50,976 bases of DNA from an uncultured Saprospiraceae bacterium (GTDB lineage: Bacteria > Bacteroidota > Bacteroidia > Chitinophagales > Saprospiraceae): positions 1 through 50,976 of the forward strand of contig CALLWB010000074.1 in NCBI GenBank assembly GCA_938016265.1. Direction: 5' to 3'. Position 1 is the first letter of the stretch. Each line of letters opens with the position of its first letter. A model generated the notes under the pieces. It did not search any database, had not been told where the DNA came from, and worked only from the letters and a program-made list of their open reading frames with translations. Of the stretch, positions 1-9,194 are shown in pieces. Position numbers and translations under genes: made by a program.

Positions 1-1
1 C

Positions 2-2008
2 AATCTTTGCGCTGGAAGCCACTCGGTATCTGTAACCGACGCAAATGGATGTCTATTAATAGAAAACGTGACCATTACCCAACCAAACATCCTAACAGTA
101 AGTGTCAATGCAATATCGGATGTGGTTTGTTTTGGAGAGGCGAATGGTGTGGCCACTGCTACTCCTGGAGGAGGAACAGCTCCTTACAGTTATTTATGGG
201 ATAATGCAGAGAATACTGCAACTGCTTCTGCGCTTGATGCGGGAAGCCATGATGTTACTATAACAGATGCTAATGGATGTGTTGCTGTTGGGAATGTTAA
301 TGTAAATGAACCAGCTTTATTAGTAGTAACCATAACAAGTACAAATATTTCTTGTAATGGTGATGCGGATGGAAGTGCAACCGCTAATGTTGTGGGTGGA
401 AATTTAGGATATACCTATAATTGGAGTTCAGGTGATGTTGGACAAACAGCCGGTCCCTTAGCACCTAACAATTATACAGTAACAGTTACAGACAATTTAG
501 GTTGTGTTGTGGTTGGCAGTGTTTCTATTACAGAACCCCAAGCTTTAGCTACAACATCAACGGTTCAGGAGGTAACTTGTTTTGGTGGAAGTGATGGAAG
601 GGCAACCTTATTTCCTGCAGGAGGAACCGCTCCTCTGCTGTATAATTGGGACAATGGTGAAGTAACTAATCCCGCCGTATCATTGACGGCAGGACAACAT
701 ACCGTTACAGTAATAGATGCAAATGGTTGTGATCTTGTTCATACGGTAAATGTTGGATCTCCAAATGCAATAACCGTTAATGTGGTTGATACGCCGCCAA
801 CTTGCGAAGGGCAAACAAATGGATTTACTACTGCAACTGTAAATGGGGGGACACCACCGTTTACTATTGTATGGAATACAACACCACCACAATTTGGACC
901 TACGGCTACAGGTTTAGTCCCAGGAATAGTAACCTTAGATGTCGTAGATTCGAACGGTTGTCCGTCTGGAACGATATCTACTACTGTTGGAGACGCTCCA
1001 TTGTCAGCAATTTTAGAGACATTCTCGACTGATGCATCTTGTAATGGTGGGTCGGATGGATCTATTGTCTTGGCTGTTTCTGGAGGAACACCAAACTATA
1101 GTTATGAGTGGAACAATGGTGCAACCACACAAAACATTGACAATTTGGATGCGGGCAATTATGCAGTTACGGTAACAGATGCAAACGGATGTACTTATTT
1201 TGCTACCGAAACTATTGGTCAGCCAACCTTGATCGTTGCTGATTTTGTGTCTGAAGGGGCGATTTGCTTTGGCGAGGCAAATGGAAGCATTACGGTCATT
1301 GACACTACAATAACAGGAGGAATGGCTCCATATAGCTACTCTCTCAATGGTGAAGACTTCCAAATGGGGAACGTATTTGGAGGACTTGAGGCTGGATTTT
1401 ATACCTTATATGTACAGGATATTAATGAATGTGTCATTTCTTATCAGGTGCTAGTGGACGAACCGGCAGAGTTAATCGTTAACTTAGGAGCGGATGTTGT
1501 GGTTGAGCTAGGTGATAGCATTCAGCTTGACGCAATTGTGACTCCCAACATAGGAGTTACTTACAGTTGGACCCCTGCAGAGTACCTAAGTTGTACCGAT
1601 TGTTCTTCGCCAATGGTTGTTCCTTTAGAAACATTAACGTATGATGTAATAATAACGGATACCTTGACGGGATGTACCGCAGCGGATATGATTATTGTGA
1701 CAGTCGACAAGAATAGAAATATTTTTATTCCTAATGCTTTTACGCCGAACGAAGATGGCACGAATGATGTATTTATGATATTCGGTGGAACTGGTGTGGC
1801 CAAAGTATCGGCATTTAAAGTATTTGACAGATGGGGCGAGAATGTATGGACAGGGCTAGACTTCCAACCTGATGATCCTACCTTTGGATGGGACGGAACC
1901 TTCAAAGGGAAAAAACTTAACCCATCAGTTTTTGTGTACTATGCAGAGGTAGAATTTGTGGACGGAGAGGTAATCCAGTACAAGGGAGATGTGACTTTAT
2001 TGAAGTAG
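2..2008 (+). CDS. SprB-repeat adhesin with CHU_C-type C-terminus (5' partial)
   Basis: The reading frame is open from base 2, so the real start lies upstream of the window; the GTG at 68 is internal. About 668 residues are visible. Six SprB-type repeats follow a partial one, each ending in a motif like VTVTDANGC. After them comes a PKD/Ig-like segment, and then from about residue 569 the gliding-motility-associated C-terminal domain (IFIPNAFTPNEDG, then FDRWGENVW). In this family that domain acts as a type B T9SS sorting signal, so the protein should be exported by T9SS and displayed or released as a large adhesin, as SprB is in Flavobacterium. The PorP/SprF gene directly downstream is the usual partner of such adhesins. 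The total length is unknown. The family is certain; the ligand is not known. Confidence 0.93.
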   Translation, partial: NLCAGSHSVSVTDANGCLLIENVTITQPNILTVSVNAISDVVCFGEANGVATATPGGGTAPYSYLWDNAENTATASALDAGSHDVTITDANGCVAVGNVNVNEPALLVVTITSTNISCNGDADGSATANVVGGNLGYTYNWSSGDVGQTAGPLAPNNYTVTVTDNLGCVVVGSVSITEPQALATTSTVQEVTCFGGSDGRATLFPAGGTAPLLYNWDNGEVTNPAVSLTAGQHTVTVIDANGCDLVHTVNVGSPNAITVNVVDTPPTCEGQTNGFTTATVNGGTPPFTIVWNTTPPQFGPTATGLVPGIVTLDVVDSNGCPSGTISTTVGDAPLSAILETFSTDASCNGGSDGSIVLAVSGGTPNYSYEWNNGATTQNIDNLDAGNYAVTVTDANGCTYFATETIGQPTLIVADFVSEGAICFGEANGSITVIDTTITGGMAPYSYSLNGEDFQMGNVFGGLEAGFYTLYVQDINECVISYQVLVDEPAELIVNLGADVVVELGDSIQLDAIVTPNIGVTYSWTPAEYLSCTDCSSPMVVPLETLTYDVIITDTLTGCTAADMIIVTVDKNRNIFIPNAFTPNEDGTNDVFMIFGGTGVAKVSAFKVFDRWGENVWTGLDFQPDDPTFGWDGTFKGKKLNPSVFVYYAEVEFVDGEVIQYKGDVTLLK

Positions 2009-2020
2009 AATTTTAACGCT

Positions 2021-2048
2021 GAAAAGGCTAAAAAAATGCAGCTTTTTC
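2021..2048 (+). terminator. weak hairpin after adhesin gene
   Basis: Arms 2021-2029 and 2040-2048 pair 8 of 9 with one G-T, around a 10-nt loop. No T-run follows, so it may only be a partial terminator or 3'-end stabiliser. Confidence 0.3.
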
Positions 2049-2246
2049 AAACTTTAACATAAAAAATCGAAAAAAAATTACTTGCTTGACAACGATTTTT
2101 AAATTTAGATAGACTAATAGATGTAAAAACGTTTTTAAATGATGTTTTTACTCCATTCGAATCCGAATTTTATTATTTCTGCTTAGGAAGAAATTTTTAA
2201 AAACACGAACAAAATTAAACAGACTATTCGCTCAAAAAAATAATTC

Positions 2247-2278
2247 TTTGATAGAATTCGTTTTAATGCTTACGTTTA
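2247..2278 (+). promoter_or_regulatory. candidate Bacteroidota promoter for porP/sprF-like gene
   Basis: TTTG at 2247-2250, a 20-nt spacer, then TACGTTTA at 2271-2278. This is seven of eight positions of the -33/-7 consensus (TTTG ... TAnnTTTG) of Bacteroidota housekeeping promoters. The leader to the chosen start at 2351 would be about 65 nt. Confidence 0.45.
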
Positions 2279-2350
2279 ATTTATTTTTTTTAATTTAGCC
2301 AACTAGACTTAACTATGCCATTTCAAAATGGCGAATCTAAATCGAGACTT

Positions 2351-3415
2351 ATGAAATTAACAAGACTCTTTTTTGTCCTTGCACTTTCTTTTATTATTGG
2401 TTCAGCGACTAATAATGTGAAGGCTCAGGACATACACTTTTCTCAGTTCTATTTAAATCCATTGGATTTGAACCCTGCATTGACGGGAGTGATGAGCTGT
2501 TCCCACCGACTTGTGGCGAACTATAGAAATCAATGGGCAAGTATATTAAAATCTAATGCGTATAATACGTATTCTGTGTCCTATGACATGAGAATGCCTT
2601 TGGGACGATATGATAATTTTGGTTGGGGTGTCCAATTTTGGGGTGACCGTGCTGGAGAATCTGACTTCTCGACGCTTGAAGGTAAACTGACCTTGGCTTA
2701 TAGCAAAAGAATAAGCGGTTATCGTAAAAAATCGAACTATCTGACTGTAGGTTTGGATGCTGGTGTTGCTCAACGTAGTATCAACTTCCTGAATCTTCGT
2801 TATGGTACACAGAATGATAATGGAACTTTTGATCCGAATTTGCCTTCATTTGAAAACTTTGAATTGAACAACTTCTTGTTTGCTGATTTAGCTGCTGGTT
2901 TGTTGTGGTATTCTATTTTGAATGAAACAGACAACTTCTACATCGGTGGTGTATTCAGTCACCTAAACAGAGCCAATCAATCTTTTGGTAACCTCAATGA
3001 TGAAGACCAATTCGAAGCTTATTATAGTAAAATTACTATCCATGCTGGTGGTGAGTTTATGTTAAGTGATAAAATGGGGTTAGTCCCTGGTCTTGTTATG
3101 TTCTCACAAGGCCCATCTTTACAAATCAACGGTGGTACAAGTGTTAAGTTGAAACTTGGAAAAGGTAGAAATAGCAAACAAGCATTTCACCTTGGACTAT
3201 GGGGAAGACTTTCCAATACCTTTAAAGGAATCCACATGGATGCACTTATTCTTTCTGCGAGATTTGACTACGATCAGTTTAGCTTAGGATTTAGCTACGA
3301 TGTAAACGTATCGAGTCTTGCTCCAGCATCTAATACCAATGGTGCGTACGAACTTTCACTAGTTTACAAAATATGTAATCCAGATCGTCGAGGTGTTTTC
3401 TGCCCTGACTTCTAG
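2351..3415 (+). CDS. PorP/SprF family type IX secretion membrane protein
   Basis: This predicted outer-membrane beta-barrel protein has 354 residues. I chose the ATG at 2351 because it puts a standard signal peptide at the N-terminus (MKLTRLFFVLALSF, cleavage near residue 25). The frame extends 12 codons further up without a signal-like sequence. The mature start DIHFSQFYLNPLDLNPALTG is the family hallmark, and the alternating beta-strand pattern and final VYKICNP fit. In Flavobacterium johnsoniae, SprF is needed to export and attach SprB. Here the gene follows an SprB-repeat adhesin, so the two are probably a cargo/partner pair. A strong terminator follows. Confidence 0.95.
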   Translation: MKLTRLFFVLALSFIIGSATNNVKAQDIHFSQFYLNPLDLNPALTGVMSCSHRLVANYRNQWASILKSNAYNTYSVSYDMRMPLGRYDNFGWGVQFWGDRAGESDFSTLEGKLTLAYSKRISGYRKKSNYLTVGLDAGVAQRSINFLNLRYGTQNDNGTFDPNLPSFENFELNNFLFADLAAGLLWYSILNETDNFYIGGVFSHLNRANQSFGNLNDEDQFEAYYSKITIHAGGEFMLSDKMGLVPGLVMFSQGPSLQINGGTSVKLKLGKGRNSKQAFHLGLWGRLSNTFKGIHMDALILSARFDYDQFSLGFSYDVNVSSLAPASNTNGAYELSLVYKICNPDRRGVFCPDF

Positions 3416-3436
3416 GAATATTCTTATAAAGAAATA

Positions 3437-3476
3437 AAAAACCTCTTTGCTGTCTCGGCAAAGAGGTTTTTGTTTT
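3437..3476 (+). terminator. strong rho-independent terminator
   Basis: A 14-bp perfect stem (3437-3450 with 3458-3471) with a 7-nt loop ends in a T-rich tract. It ends the porP/sprF-like transcript. The stem is A-rich on its left arm, so it could also work on the other strand. Confidence 0.92.
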
Positions 3477-3479
3477 TTG

Positions 3480-3832
3480 TATGGCAACCCTTTTGTCTGC
3501 TACCTATATTGACCAACCATTGGCAGTGATAAAATATAACAATCTGAAGTTTTTAGAAGGAGGAACAGCACGAAGATCCAGTGCAGTATAACAGATAACA
3601 CATTGGCAGAAAGCTCGAATCATTAGAATATAGAATGTTTCTCTTTCTCAAAAAAGAAGATATATGAAGAGAGTATAACACAATCTAGTCACCAGAAGGG
3701 GCTAACGGTCCTAGGGAGTTTGGGAATATTCTTATTCCTATTAAGATGAGACTTTCAACCGAGTTTTCTTGCCTGAATGAGCGCTGGTTCTAGATTTTCG
3801 AGAAATTCTTAGTTCAAAATTCTTGATATATG
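3480..3832. other. convergent intergenic region, nothing recognised
   Basis: It lies between the 3' ends of the porP/sprF-like gene and gcvT. I see no convincing ORF, tRNA, repeat or promoter in it. Confidence 0.55.
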
Positions 3833-4945
3833 CTAGGAAGGTTTTTTATAGAATGGAGCACGAACAATTGTCGCCTTCTCCTTGTTGTTTCGGATATCAA
3901 TGAAAATTTCGTTGCCCCGTTTGCTGTGTGATTTTTTGACGTACCCCAGACCGATACACTTAGACAAAGAAGGGGATTTCGTACCTGAAGTAACTTTGCC
4001 AATAGGATTGCCGTCTTCATCTACAATGATATGATCATGCCGCGCTACACGCTTGCCTTCCATAGTGAACGCTACAAGTTTTTTCTCCAGGCCATTCTCT
4101 TTTTGCGCCCGAAACTTCTCTGCAGAAATAAAATCTCCTGCATTCAATTTGGTAATCCAACCTAATCCAGCTTCTAGTGGCGAAGTGGTGTCGTCAATAT
4201 CATTTCCATACAAACAATACCCCATTTCCAAACGCAGCGTATCACGAGCTCCCAATCCAATCGGCTGAATGCCAAACGACGCACCAGCTTCAAAAATGGC
4301 TTTCCATATTTCGTCTGCTTGCGATTTTTCGAAATAAATCTCGAATCCTCCTGACCCTGTATATCCAGTGGCGGAAAGAATCACATTTTCAACTCCTGCA
4401 AATTTCCCTTGGTTGAAAGTATAATATGGAATTTCTTTAAGATTGATATCCGTAAGTGACTGAAGGGCATCCGCAGCGAGTGGGCCTTGCACCGCCAACA
4501 AGGCGGTCATATCTGAAATGTCGATTATCTTCGTATCGAAAGTGTTGTGTTTAGTGATCCAATCCCAGTCCTTTTGAATATTGGAGGCGTTGACCACCAA
4601 CATATAGGCCTTTTCTCCTTCTGAACATTGGGTTTCAGGAAGACGGAAGACTAATAAATCATCCACAATTCCTCCTTCATTATTCGGCAGACAAGAATAT
4701 TGAGCCTCCCCAATCTCTAATTTGGTCACATCGTTGGAAGTAACATATTGAATGAGATCAAGCGCTTCTTTTCCCCTTACAATAAACTCTCCCATATGAG
4801 AGACGTCAAACACACCAACTTTTTCTCTTACAGTGAAATGCTCTTCCTTGATTCCAGAATAGGAAATCGGCATGTTGTAGCCTGCAAATTCTGCCATTTT
4901 TGCTCCTAAAGCAATGTGGTGATGGGTAAACGGTGTATTTTTCAT
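3833..4945 (-). CDS. gcvT: aminomethyltransferase (glycine cleavage system T protein)
   Basis: The T-protein moves the aminomethyl carbon from the lipoyl H-protein to tetrahydrofolate, releasing ammonia and leaving 5,10-methylene-THF, in the cytoplasm. The 370-residue length is normal. Visible family landmarks are the N-terminal substrate loop [37 protein letters not shown] in the folate-binding core, [19 protein letters not shown], and the C-terminal barrel with a conserved G-T-SPS-K-IGLGYV pattern. The start is the only ATG before the conserved N-terminus. No gcvH or gcvP is nearby, so the system is dispersed, as is common in Bacteroidota. A TAATTTTG -7-like box lies at 4965-4972, but no good -33 partner is seen. 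Confidence 0.96.
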   Translation of the reverse strand: MKNTPFTHHHIALGAKMAEFAGYNMPISYSGIKEEHFTVREKVGVFDVSHMGEFIVRGKEALDLIQYVTSNDVTKLEIGEAQYSCLPNNEGGIVDDLLVFRLPETQCSEGEKAYMLVVNASNIQKDWDWITKHNTFDTKIIDISDMTALLAVQGPLAADALQSLTDINLKEIPYYTFNQGKFAGVENVILSATGYTGSGGFEIYFEKSQADEIWKAIFEAGASFGIQPIGLGARDTLRLEMGYCLYGNDIDDTTSPLEAGLGWITKLNAGDFISAEKFRAQKENGLEKKLVAFTMEGKRVARHDHIIVDEDGNPIGKVTSGTKSPSLSKCIGLGYVKKSHSKRGNEIFIDIRNNKEKATIVRAPFYKKPS

Positions 4946-5302
4946 TTGTGTCTGTTTCTAAGGGCAAAATTAATAATATTTTGGAGAATAGAGTTGGATG
5001 AATGTATTTATTCCATACAGATCTTCCCCTAAAAGTCACGTAAGAATCGATTTCTGAACTTGCAATCCATATCCAGGCACATCTGAGTAGCATTCTTGGA
5101 AAGCCTCTTAGGAATTGAACGGACAGCAGATCATCCCAGATGGTCATTAGGCATGCCACCATCAATCCAGTGCGACGAGACTTGTTTGCTAGCAGGATGG
5201 ATCTTAAACAAGAATAAGTCACATTTCCTCCTGCAGTTGACTATCTCCATAACACCAAAGAACTACCTGTAGTAGACGTCAATGAATAACAGTAGACTCT
5301 GC
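4946..5302. other. intergenic region, possible decayed SprB-repeat DNA
   Basis: No credible gene is present. A 138-codon frame on the reverse strand (4806-5222) overlaps gcvT and has no family features. Around 5165-5240, reverse strand, the DNA loosely resembles the end of the nested SprB repeat of the neighbouring giant genes: an A-G-G-N-V-T-Y-S frame, then ATCCTGC and GCAAAC spaced as in the intact copy. It may be a worn remnant of the same repeat family. This was judged by eye. Confidence 0.25.
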
Positions 5303-8300
5303 TTATTTCATTACTGAAGACGAGATTCCGTTGTTTAAATTTAGTAACAGTCGGTCAAGGCCGTTTACATCACCGTCCATATTTATATCTTCAGGCAAGT
5401 AGGTAGAAAAAAAACCATTGGCCGCTTGCCAAAGAATCAAATCTGCTCCTGTTACTTCATAGCCAACCGGTGATGCCTGATCTGCATCACCTGCATACAT
5501 GGCCCACTCCGTTCCTAGTTGTGTCTGTCCAAAACCTGTTCCTTGATTATAGCTATTGCCAGAACGGAAATCATAGGAAAGTGTATTATTCACAATAGGC
5601 ACCGCCGAAGACGACATAGCTGGAAGATGATTCCGGTGCTCCACAACAATATAATAAGACGTTGCTCCGAAAGTACTAAGTTCTAAAGACGCAGGCACTA
5701 TATTTCCATCTTCCATCAACAAGGCAGCAACTCGCGCCACCTCACTTCCTGGTTGAACTGTCGTTCGAAAAGAAAGCAATACCCAGTCAACCGATCCAGC
5801 AGGATAATCAGACGGCTGCCAACCAGTCCCTTCATTTCCACTATAATTCCAGGGAGCTATTCCGTAAGGTTGACCCGATGGAAGTACTGCAATTTGCTGC
5901 AAACTATTCTCCATCATTTCCATGTTAGCATCAAAAGCTCCTTCCAGCCAAACGCCAATATTACAAACAACAGGAGACCCCGTCATTGTAATAGAACAAA
6001 CGGTAGAACATCCAGTAGCGTCAGAAACGGTCACCTGGTAAGTACCCGCTGCCAATCCAGTTGCGATTGCACTAGTTTGCCCCATGGGATCATCCCATAA
6101 AAAAGAATACGTTGTATTCCCCGTTACTAGAATTTTGCCTGCGTTTGTTGCTACGTAAGCCTCCACCTGATTTGCGGACACCAATGAATAACTATAGGGA
6201 ATTGTCCAGGGTGCAGGAGGAGACACCACATTTCCACTAACTACATCACCGTTATTATAAATGGCCCCACTAGAATAAATATAACCCGGGATTTGAATTG
6301 GGCCACCCCAATTTCCACCAGAAGGCAAACCGAACTCAGCAGCAGGGGCATTGTTTGAAAAAACATTGTTTTCTGATAAGGTTCTGATCGGACCGTTTTG
6401 TCCTGGAGCACTATTGGCACCAAAGCCTGCTAAGGAAGCACCATACAAAGAACCATGAATATAGTTGTTCCACATATGGAAGTGCGAAGCACCATCATTG
6501 TAAGGTGCATTTTGTTGTGCATTGATTACTGAATTGAATAAGGAAATGTATCTCGGAGTATCGTTTGGATAATAAAGCCATACTCCATTCACCGTATTTA
6601 CAATTTTCAGATTGGAAAGAGAAATGTTGTTCCCTCCCTGAGCAATCATGATCGACTGCCCACTAAAATCAGTAATCGTAATATGGTCGTACCAAATATT
6701 AGATCCTCGTACATTAAAGGCGCCTACGTTTCCGGAAGGAAAATTAGAGCTGACTCTGTTGCCGCGCATTTCTATAGAATAGATGATACTATTGTTGGTT
6801 GAAAAATGATTAAACATTGAAGTATTTGCTGGAAAACCCGAAATATAATCCGGGAATAACCAGGAGTCCGGCGCTAAAGAACCATCCAAGGTAGTATTGG
6901 AGGCCGGATTTATTCTGCCGGGAAAACCAATGCCCTGACCCGCTAAAGAAGGGTCAAGTAATACATAGTTTCCCGAAGTTTCCAATGCATTTTTTAACTG
7001 ATTAAAATTGGTGACATAAACATAATTGGTTCCTCCTGTTGCAGCTGCGCCATAGCCAATATGGGCTGGACTTGCCAGGAGATCCGTTCTTGGATCTCCA
7101 GTTGTAACCGTTCCACCCTCAGGTATTACTTTAGCTACGCCATCATTTCCACCAGCAGAAGGTGGTGTCGTTTCTTCAGTGGTACACGACAAGCTACTAG
7201 GATCAGTCAATGTGATGGAGCACTGGGTGGTACAATTGTTTGCATCTGTAACTACCACCGTATAATTTCCAGCAAGAAGTCCGTTAGCCGATGAAGATGT
7301 CTGGTTTTGAGTATCGCTCCATAGAAAATTGTAAGGGGCAATTCCTCCTTGTGGTGTTACCGTGGCAACTCCATTATTCCCACCGCAGTTTGGAGCAGTA
7401 GTTTCATTTATTACACAGGTAAGTCCGGCTGCTCCAGTTACTGTTACGGTACAAGAGGAGGTACAATTATTCGCATCAATAACATTTACTGAATAGGTTC
7501 CTGACCCTAGACCGTTTGCTGTCGCTGCGGTTTGAGCTTGCGGGTCATTCCATAGATAGGTGTATGGAGGGGTTCCGCCTTGTGGTGTGACAGTTGCCGA
7601 CCCGTTATTGTTGCCACAAGTAGGTGCGGAGGTTTGACTTCCAGAACAGGATAAACTATTAATATCTACAAGGGTTACGTTACATGATGTTGTGCAATTG
7701 TTTGCATCAATTATAGTTACTGAATAATTCCCCGCTCCTAGACCGTTTGCTGTCGCTGAAGATTGAGCTTGTGGGTCATTCCATAAATAGGTGAATGGCG
7801 TGGTTCCTCCCTGGGGGGCGACAGCTGCTGACCCGTTATTGCCATCACAAGTAGGTGCAGAAGTTTGGCTAGCAGAGCAGGAAAAATTGCAGGAAGTATT
7901 GCCTGGCATAAATGCTATATAAGAATTGATTTCTGAAGAGGAATTGCCCCTCCAGTCACTTTTAAACATAACGATACTGCCGTCTCTGTTTGGCACAGCG
8001 TGAGCTTCCCGATCGTATTGGACATTTGTGGAATGCTGAATATGTGCAAAGCTTTCAGTCAGTGCATTATCATTTGCATTGGGATCTAATTTTACAGCAA
8101 AGACCCTTTGATAGTAGGGCTTATTTGTTTGCGAATTCGGGTCTTCAAAATCTGAGATATAAGCATAGCCGGGGCGATCTATATTACGGCAAGAGACATG
8201 GATGTACCAACTCATCTGAGCATCACTTAATAAATTGGTAACGGAACCATTGTCTAGCCGTTTCATTCTTAGTCTTCTGTTATTTCCCATTGTTCCTACG

Positions 8301-9121
8301 GCGACTTCATTTCCTTGTGTATCATACCCGAGGTCGATATGAGAACCTCCTTGTGCATCAATATTCCCTATAGGGCTCAAGTTTCTATTGTAAATCCATG
8401 TCCCCTGGTATTGCCCTGTTCCATAAACATTCCATTGGATCATAATAAAATCTCCACTTTGGGACATCGTCACATTGTTTGGCCAAACAGGAGCATTCGT
8501 AGTGGATACAATTGAGTTACTTACAAAGTCATAACAGGCGACCTCCATTGCTCCACCAGGTTTGATGCATTGAAGTGCCATGTATCGATCATCGTTTGAC
8601 ATGTTTCCCTCGTATTCTCCATAGGAAACTTTAGTGTATTGAGAAAAACAACTAACTGCTGAGTAGGTGTTGGTATTAACATCAAGTTGAACAATACAAT
8701 TATCTCCAAATCCTCCCTTATTTGTTCCATACATGATATTAGGCTGTGTATTTGACCAAGTGTTTGGCCCTCCTGGAGGTCTTACCATGTCAAGCACCTG
8801 ATACGTTTGAGGATCCAAAACAGCCCCAGGCCAACCTCCCATGTGAATCAATGTCCCATCGCTATTCCAAGGTTGGTTTTTTGAATACTTATGCCAGGTT
8901 CTTGAATTTGGATCATGTGTATCGAATACTGCTCGGTCTGTTACTCTGATTACTGTTGTTCCAAAAGTGGGATCGGTAATTGGTGATAAATAGCCGGGCT
9001 TCGGTATTGAAGGCATCGTCTCAAAAACCAATTGCTGTTGTGGTGGATATACTTGACTATACATGGTCGTTGTCAAAAATACCAAAAGAGCTGCTTCTAA
9101 ATATTTATTAAAAATGTTCAT
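5303..9121 (-). CDS. giant secreted protein: beta-propeller, SprB repeats, nested pectate-lyase-like beta-helix, dockerin-like tail
   Basis: This 1272-residue protein has a signal peptide (residues 1-22, ending TMYSQ). Residues 23-400 look like a TolB/oligogalacturonate-lyase-like beta-propeller (SKNQPWNSDGT, GNMSNDDRYMALQC, PNRDGSIVMFKSDW). Three whole SprB repeats follow (about 405-640). A fourth begins at 643 and is interrupted after EGGT near 668. About 330 residues of right-handed beta-helix (NTTLDGSLAPDSW, NIWYDHITITDFSG, HFHMWNNYIHG) come next, and the repeat resumes at TTYSFLWDDP. A conserved domain starting VWLEGAFDANM (about 1055) and a single dockerin-like calcium loop, DINMDGDVNGLDRLL, close the protein. 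The helix matches pectate lyase family 1 in layout but lacks its usual DG and calcium aspartates, so activity is uncertain. It lies 73 bp after its larger paralog and is probably co-transcribed. Confidence 0.88.
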   Translation of the reverse strand: MNIFNKYLEAALLVFLTTTMYSQVYPPQQQLVFETMPSIPKPGYLSPITDPTFGTTVIRVTDRAVFDTHDPNSRTWHKYSKNQPWNSDGTLIHMGGWPGAVLDPQTYQVLDMVRPPGGPNTWSNTQPNIMYGTNKGGFGDNCIVQLDVNTNTYSAVSCFSQYTKVSYGEYEGNMSNDDRYMALQCIKPGGAMEVACYDFVSNSIVSTTNAPVWPNNVTMSQSGDFIMIQWNVYGTGQYQGTWIYNRNLSPIGNIDAQGGSHIDLGYDTQGNEVAVGTMGNNRRLRMKRLDNGSVTNLLSDAQMSWYIHVSCRNIDRPGYAYISDFEDPNSQTNKPYYQRVFAVKLDPNANDNALTESFAHIQHSTNVQYDREAHAVPNRDGSIVMFKSDWRGNSSSEINSYIAFMPGNTSCNFSCSASQTSAPTCDGNNGSAAVAPQGGTTPFTYLWNDPQAQSSATANGLGAGNYSVTIIDANNCTTSCNVTLVDINSLSCSGSQTSAPTCGNNNGSATVTPQGGTPPYTYLWNDPQAQTAATANGLGSGTYSVNVIDANNCTSSCTVTVTGAAGLTCVINETTAPNCGGNNGVATVTPQGGIAPYNFLWSDTQNQTSSSANGLLAGNYTVVVTDANNCTTQCSITLTDPSSLSCTTEETTPPSAGGNDGVAKVIPEGGTVTTGDPRTDLLASPAHIGYGAAATGGTNYVYVTNFNQLKNALETSGNYVLLDPSLAGQGIGFPGRINPASNTTLDGSLAPDSWLFPDYISGFPANTSMFNHFSTNNSIIYSIEMRGNRVSSNFPSGNVGAFNVRGSNIWYDHITITDFSGQSIMIAQGGNNISLSNLKIVNTVNGVWLYYPNDTPRYISLFNSVINAQQNAPYNDGASHFHMWNNYIHGSLYGASLAGFGANSAPGQNGPIRTLSENNVFSNNAPAAEFGLPSGGNWGGPIQIPGYIYSSGAIYNNGDVVSGNVVSPPAPWTIPYSYSLVSANQVEAYVATNAGKILVTGNTTYSFLWDDPMGQTSAIATGLAAGTYQVTVSDATGCSTVCSITMTGSPVVCNIGVWLEGAFDANMEMMENSLQQIAVLPSGQPYGIAPWNYSGNEGTGWQPSDYPAGSVDWVLLSFRTTVQPGSEVARVAALLMEDGNIVPASLELSTFGATSYYIVVEHRNHLPAMSSSAVPIVNNTLSYDFRSGNSYNQGTGFGQTQLGTEWAMYAGDADQASPVGYEVTGADLILWQAANGFFSTYLPEDINMDGDVNGLDRLLLNLNNGISSSVMK

Positions 9122-9194
9122 GTTTGATTATCGTTAGTCATTGAACACCTAGTTTAGGCATACCAATGTTTTTAATAGAGATTTTTTCCTTCAC

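Larger units (their letters stand above)
2009..2350. other. AT-rich intergenic region between adhesin and porP/sprF-like gene
   Basis: No gene is visible. It holds a weak hairpin just after the adhesin stop (2021-2048) and a Bacteroidota-type promoter candidate at 2247-2278. The rest is A/T-rich sequence with no clear structure. Confidence 0.6.

Noticed and set aside
4806-5222. 138-codon reverse frame over the gcvT start
   Set aside because: It overlaps gcvT in another frame, is rich in Ser, Arg and Trp with no domain, and has no promoter. It is a shadow plus non-coding DNA.
7150-7900. Regularly spaced similar DNA segments resembling a CRISPR or satellite
   Set aside because: They are the SprB repeats of a protein-coding frame, about 75-80 codons each and diverged. 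There are no short identical repeats with unique spacers.
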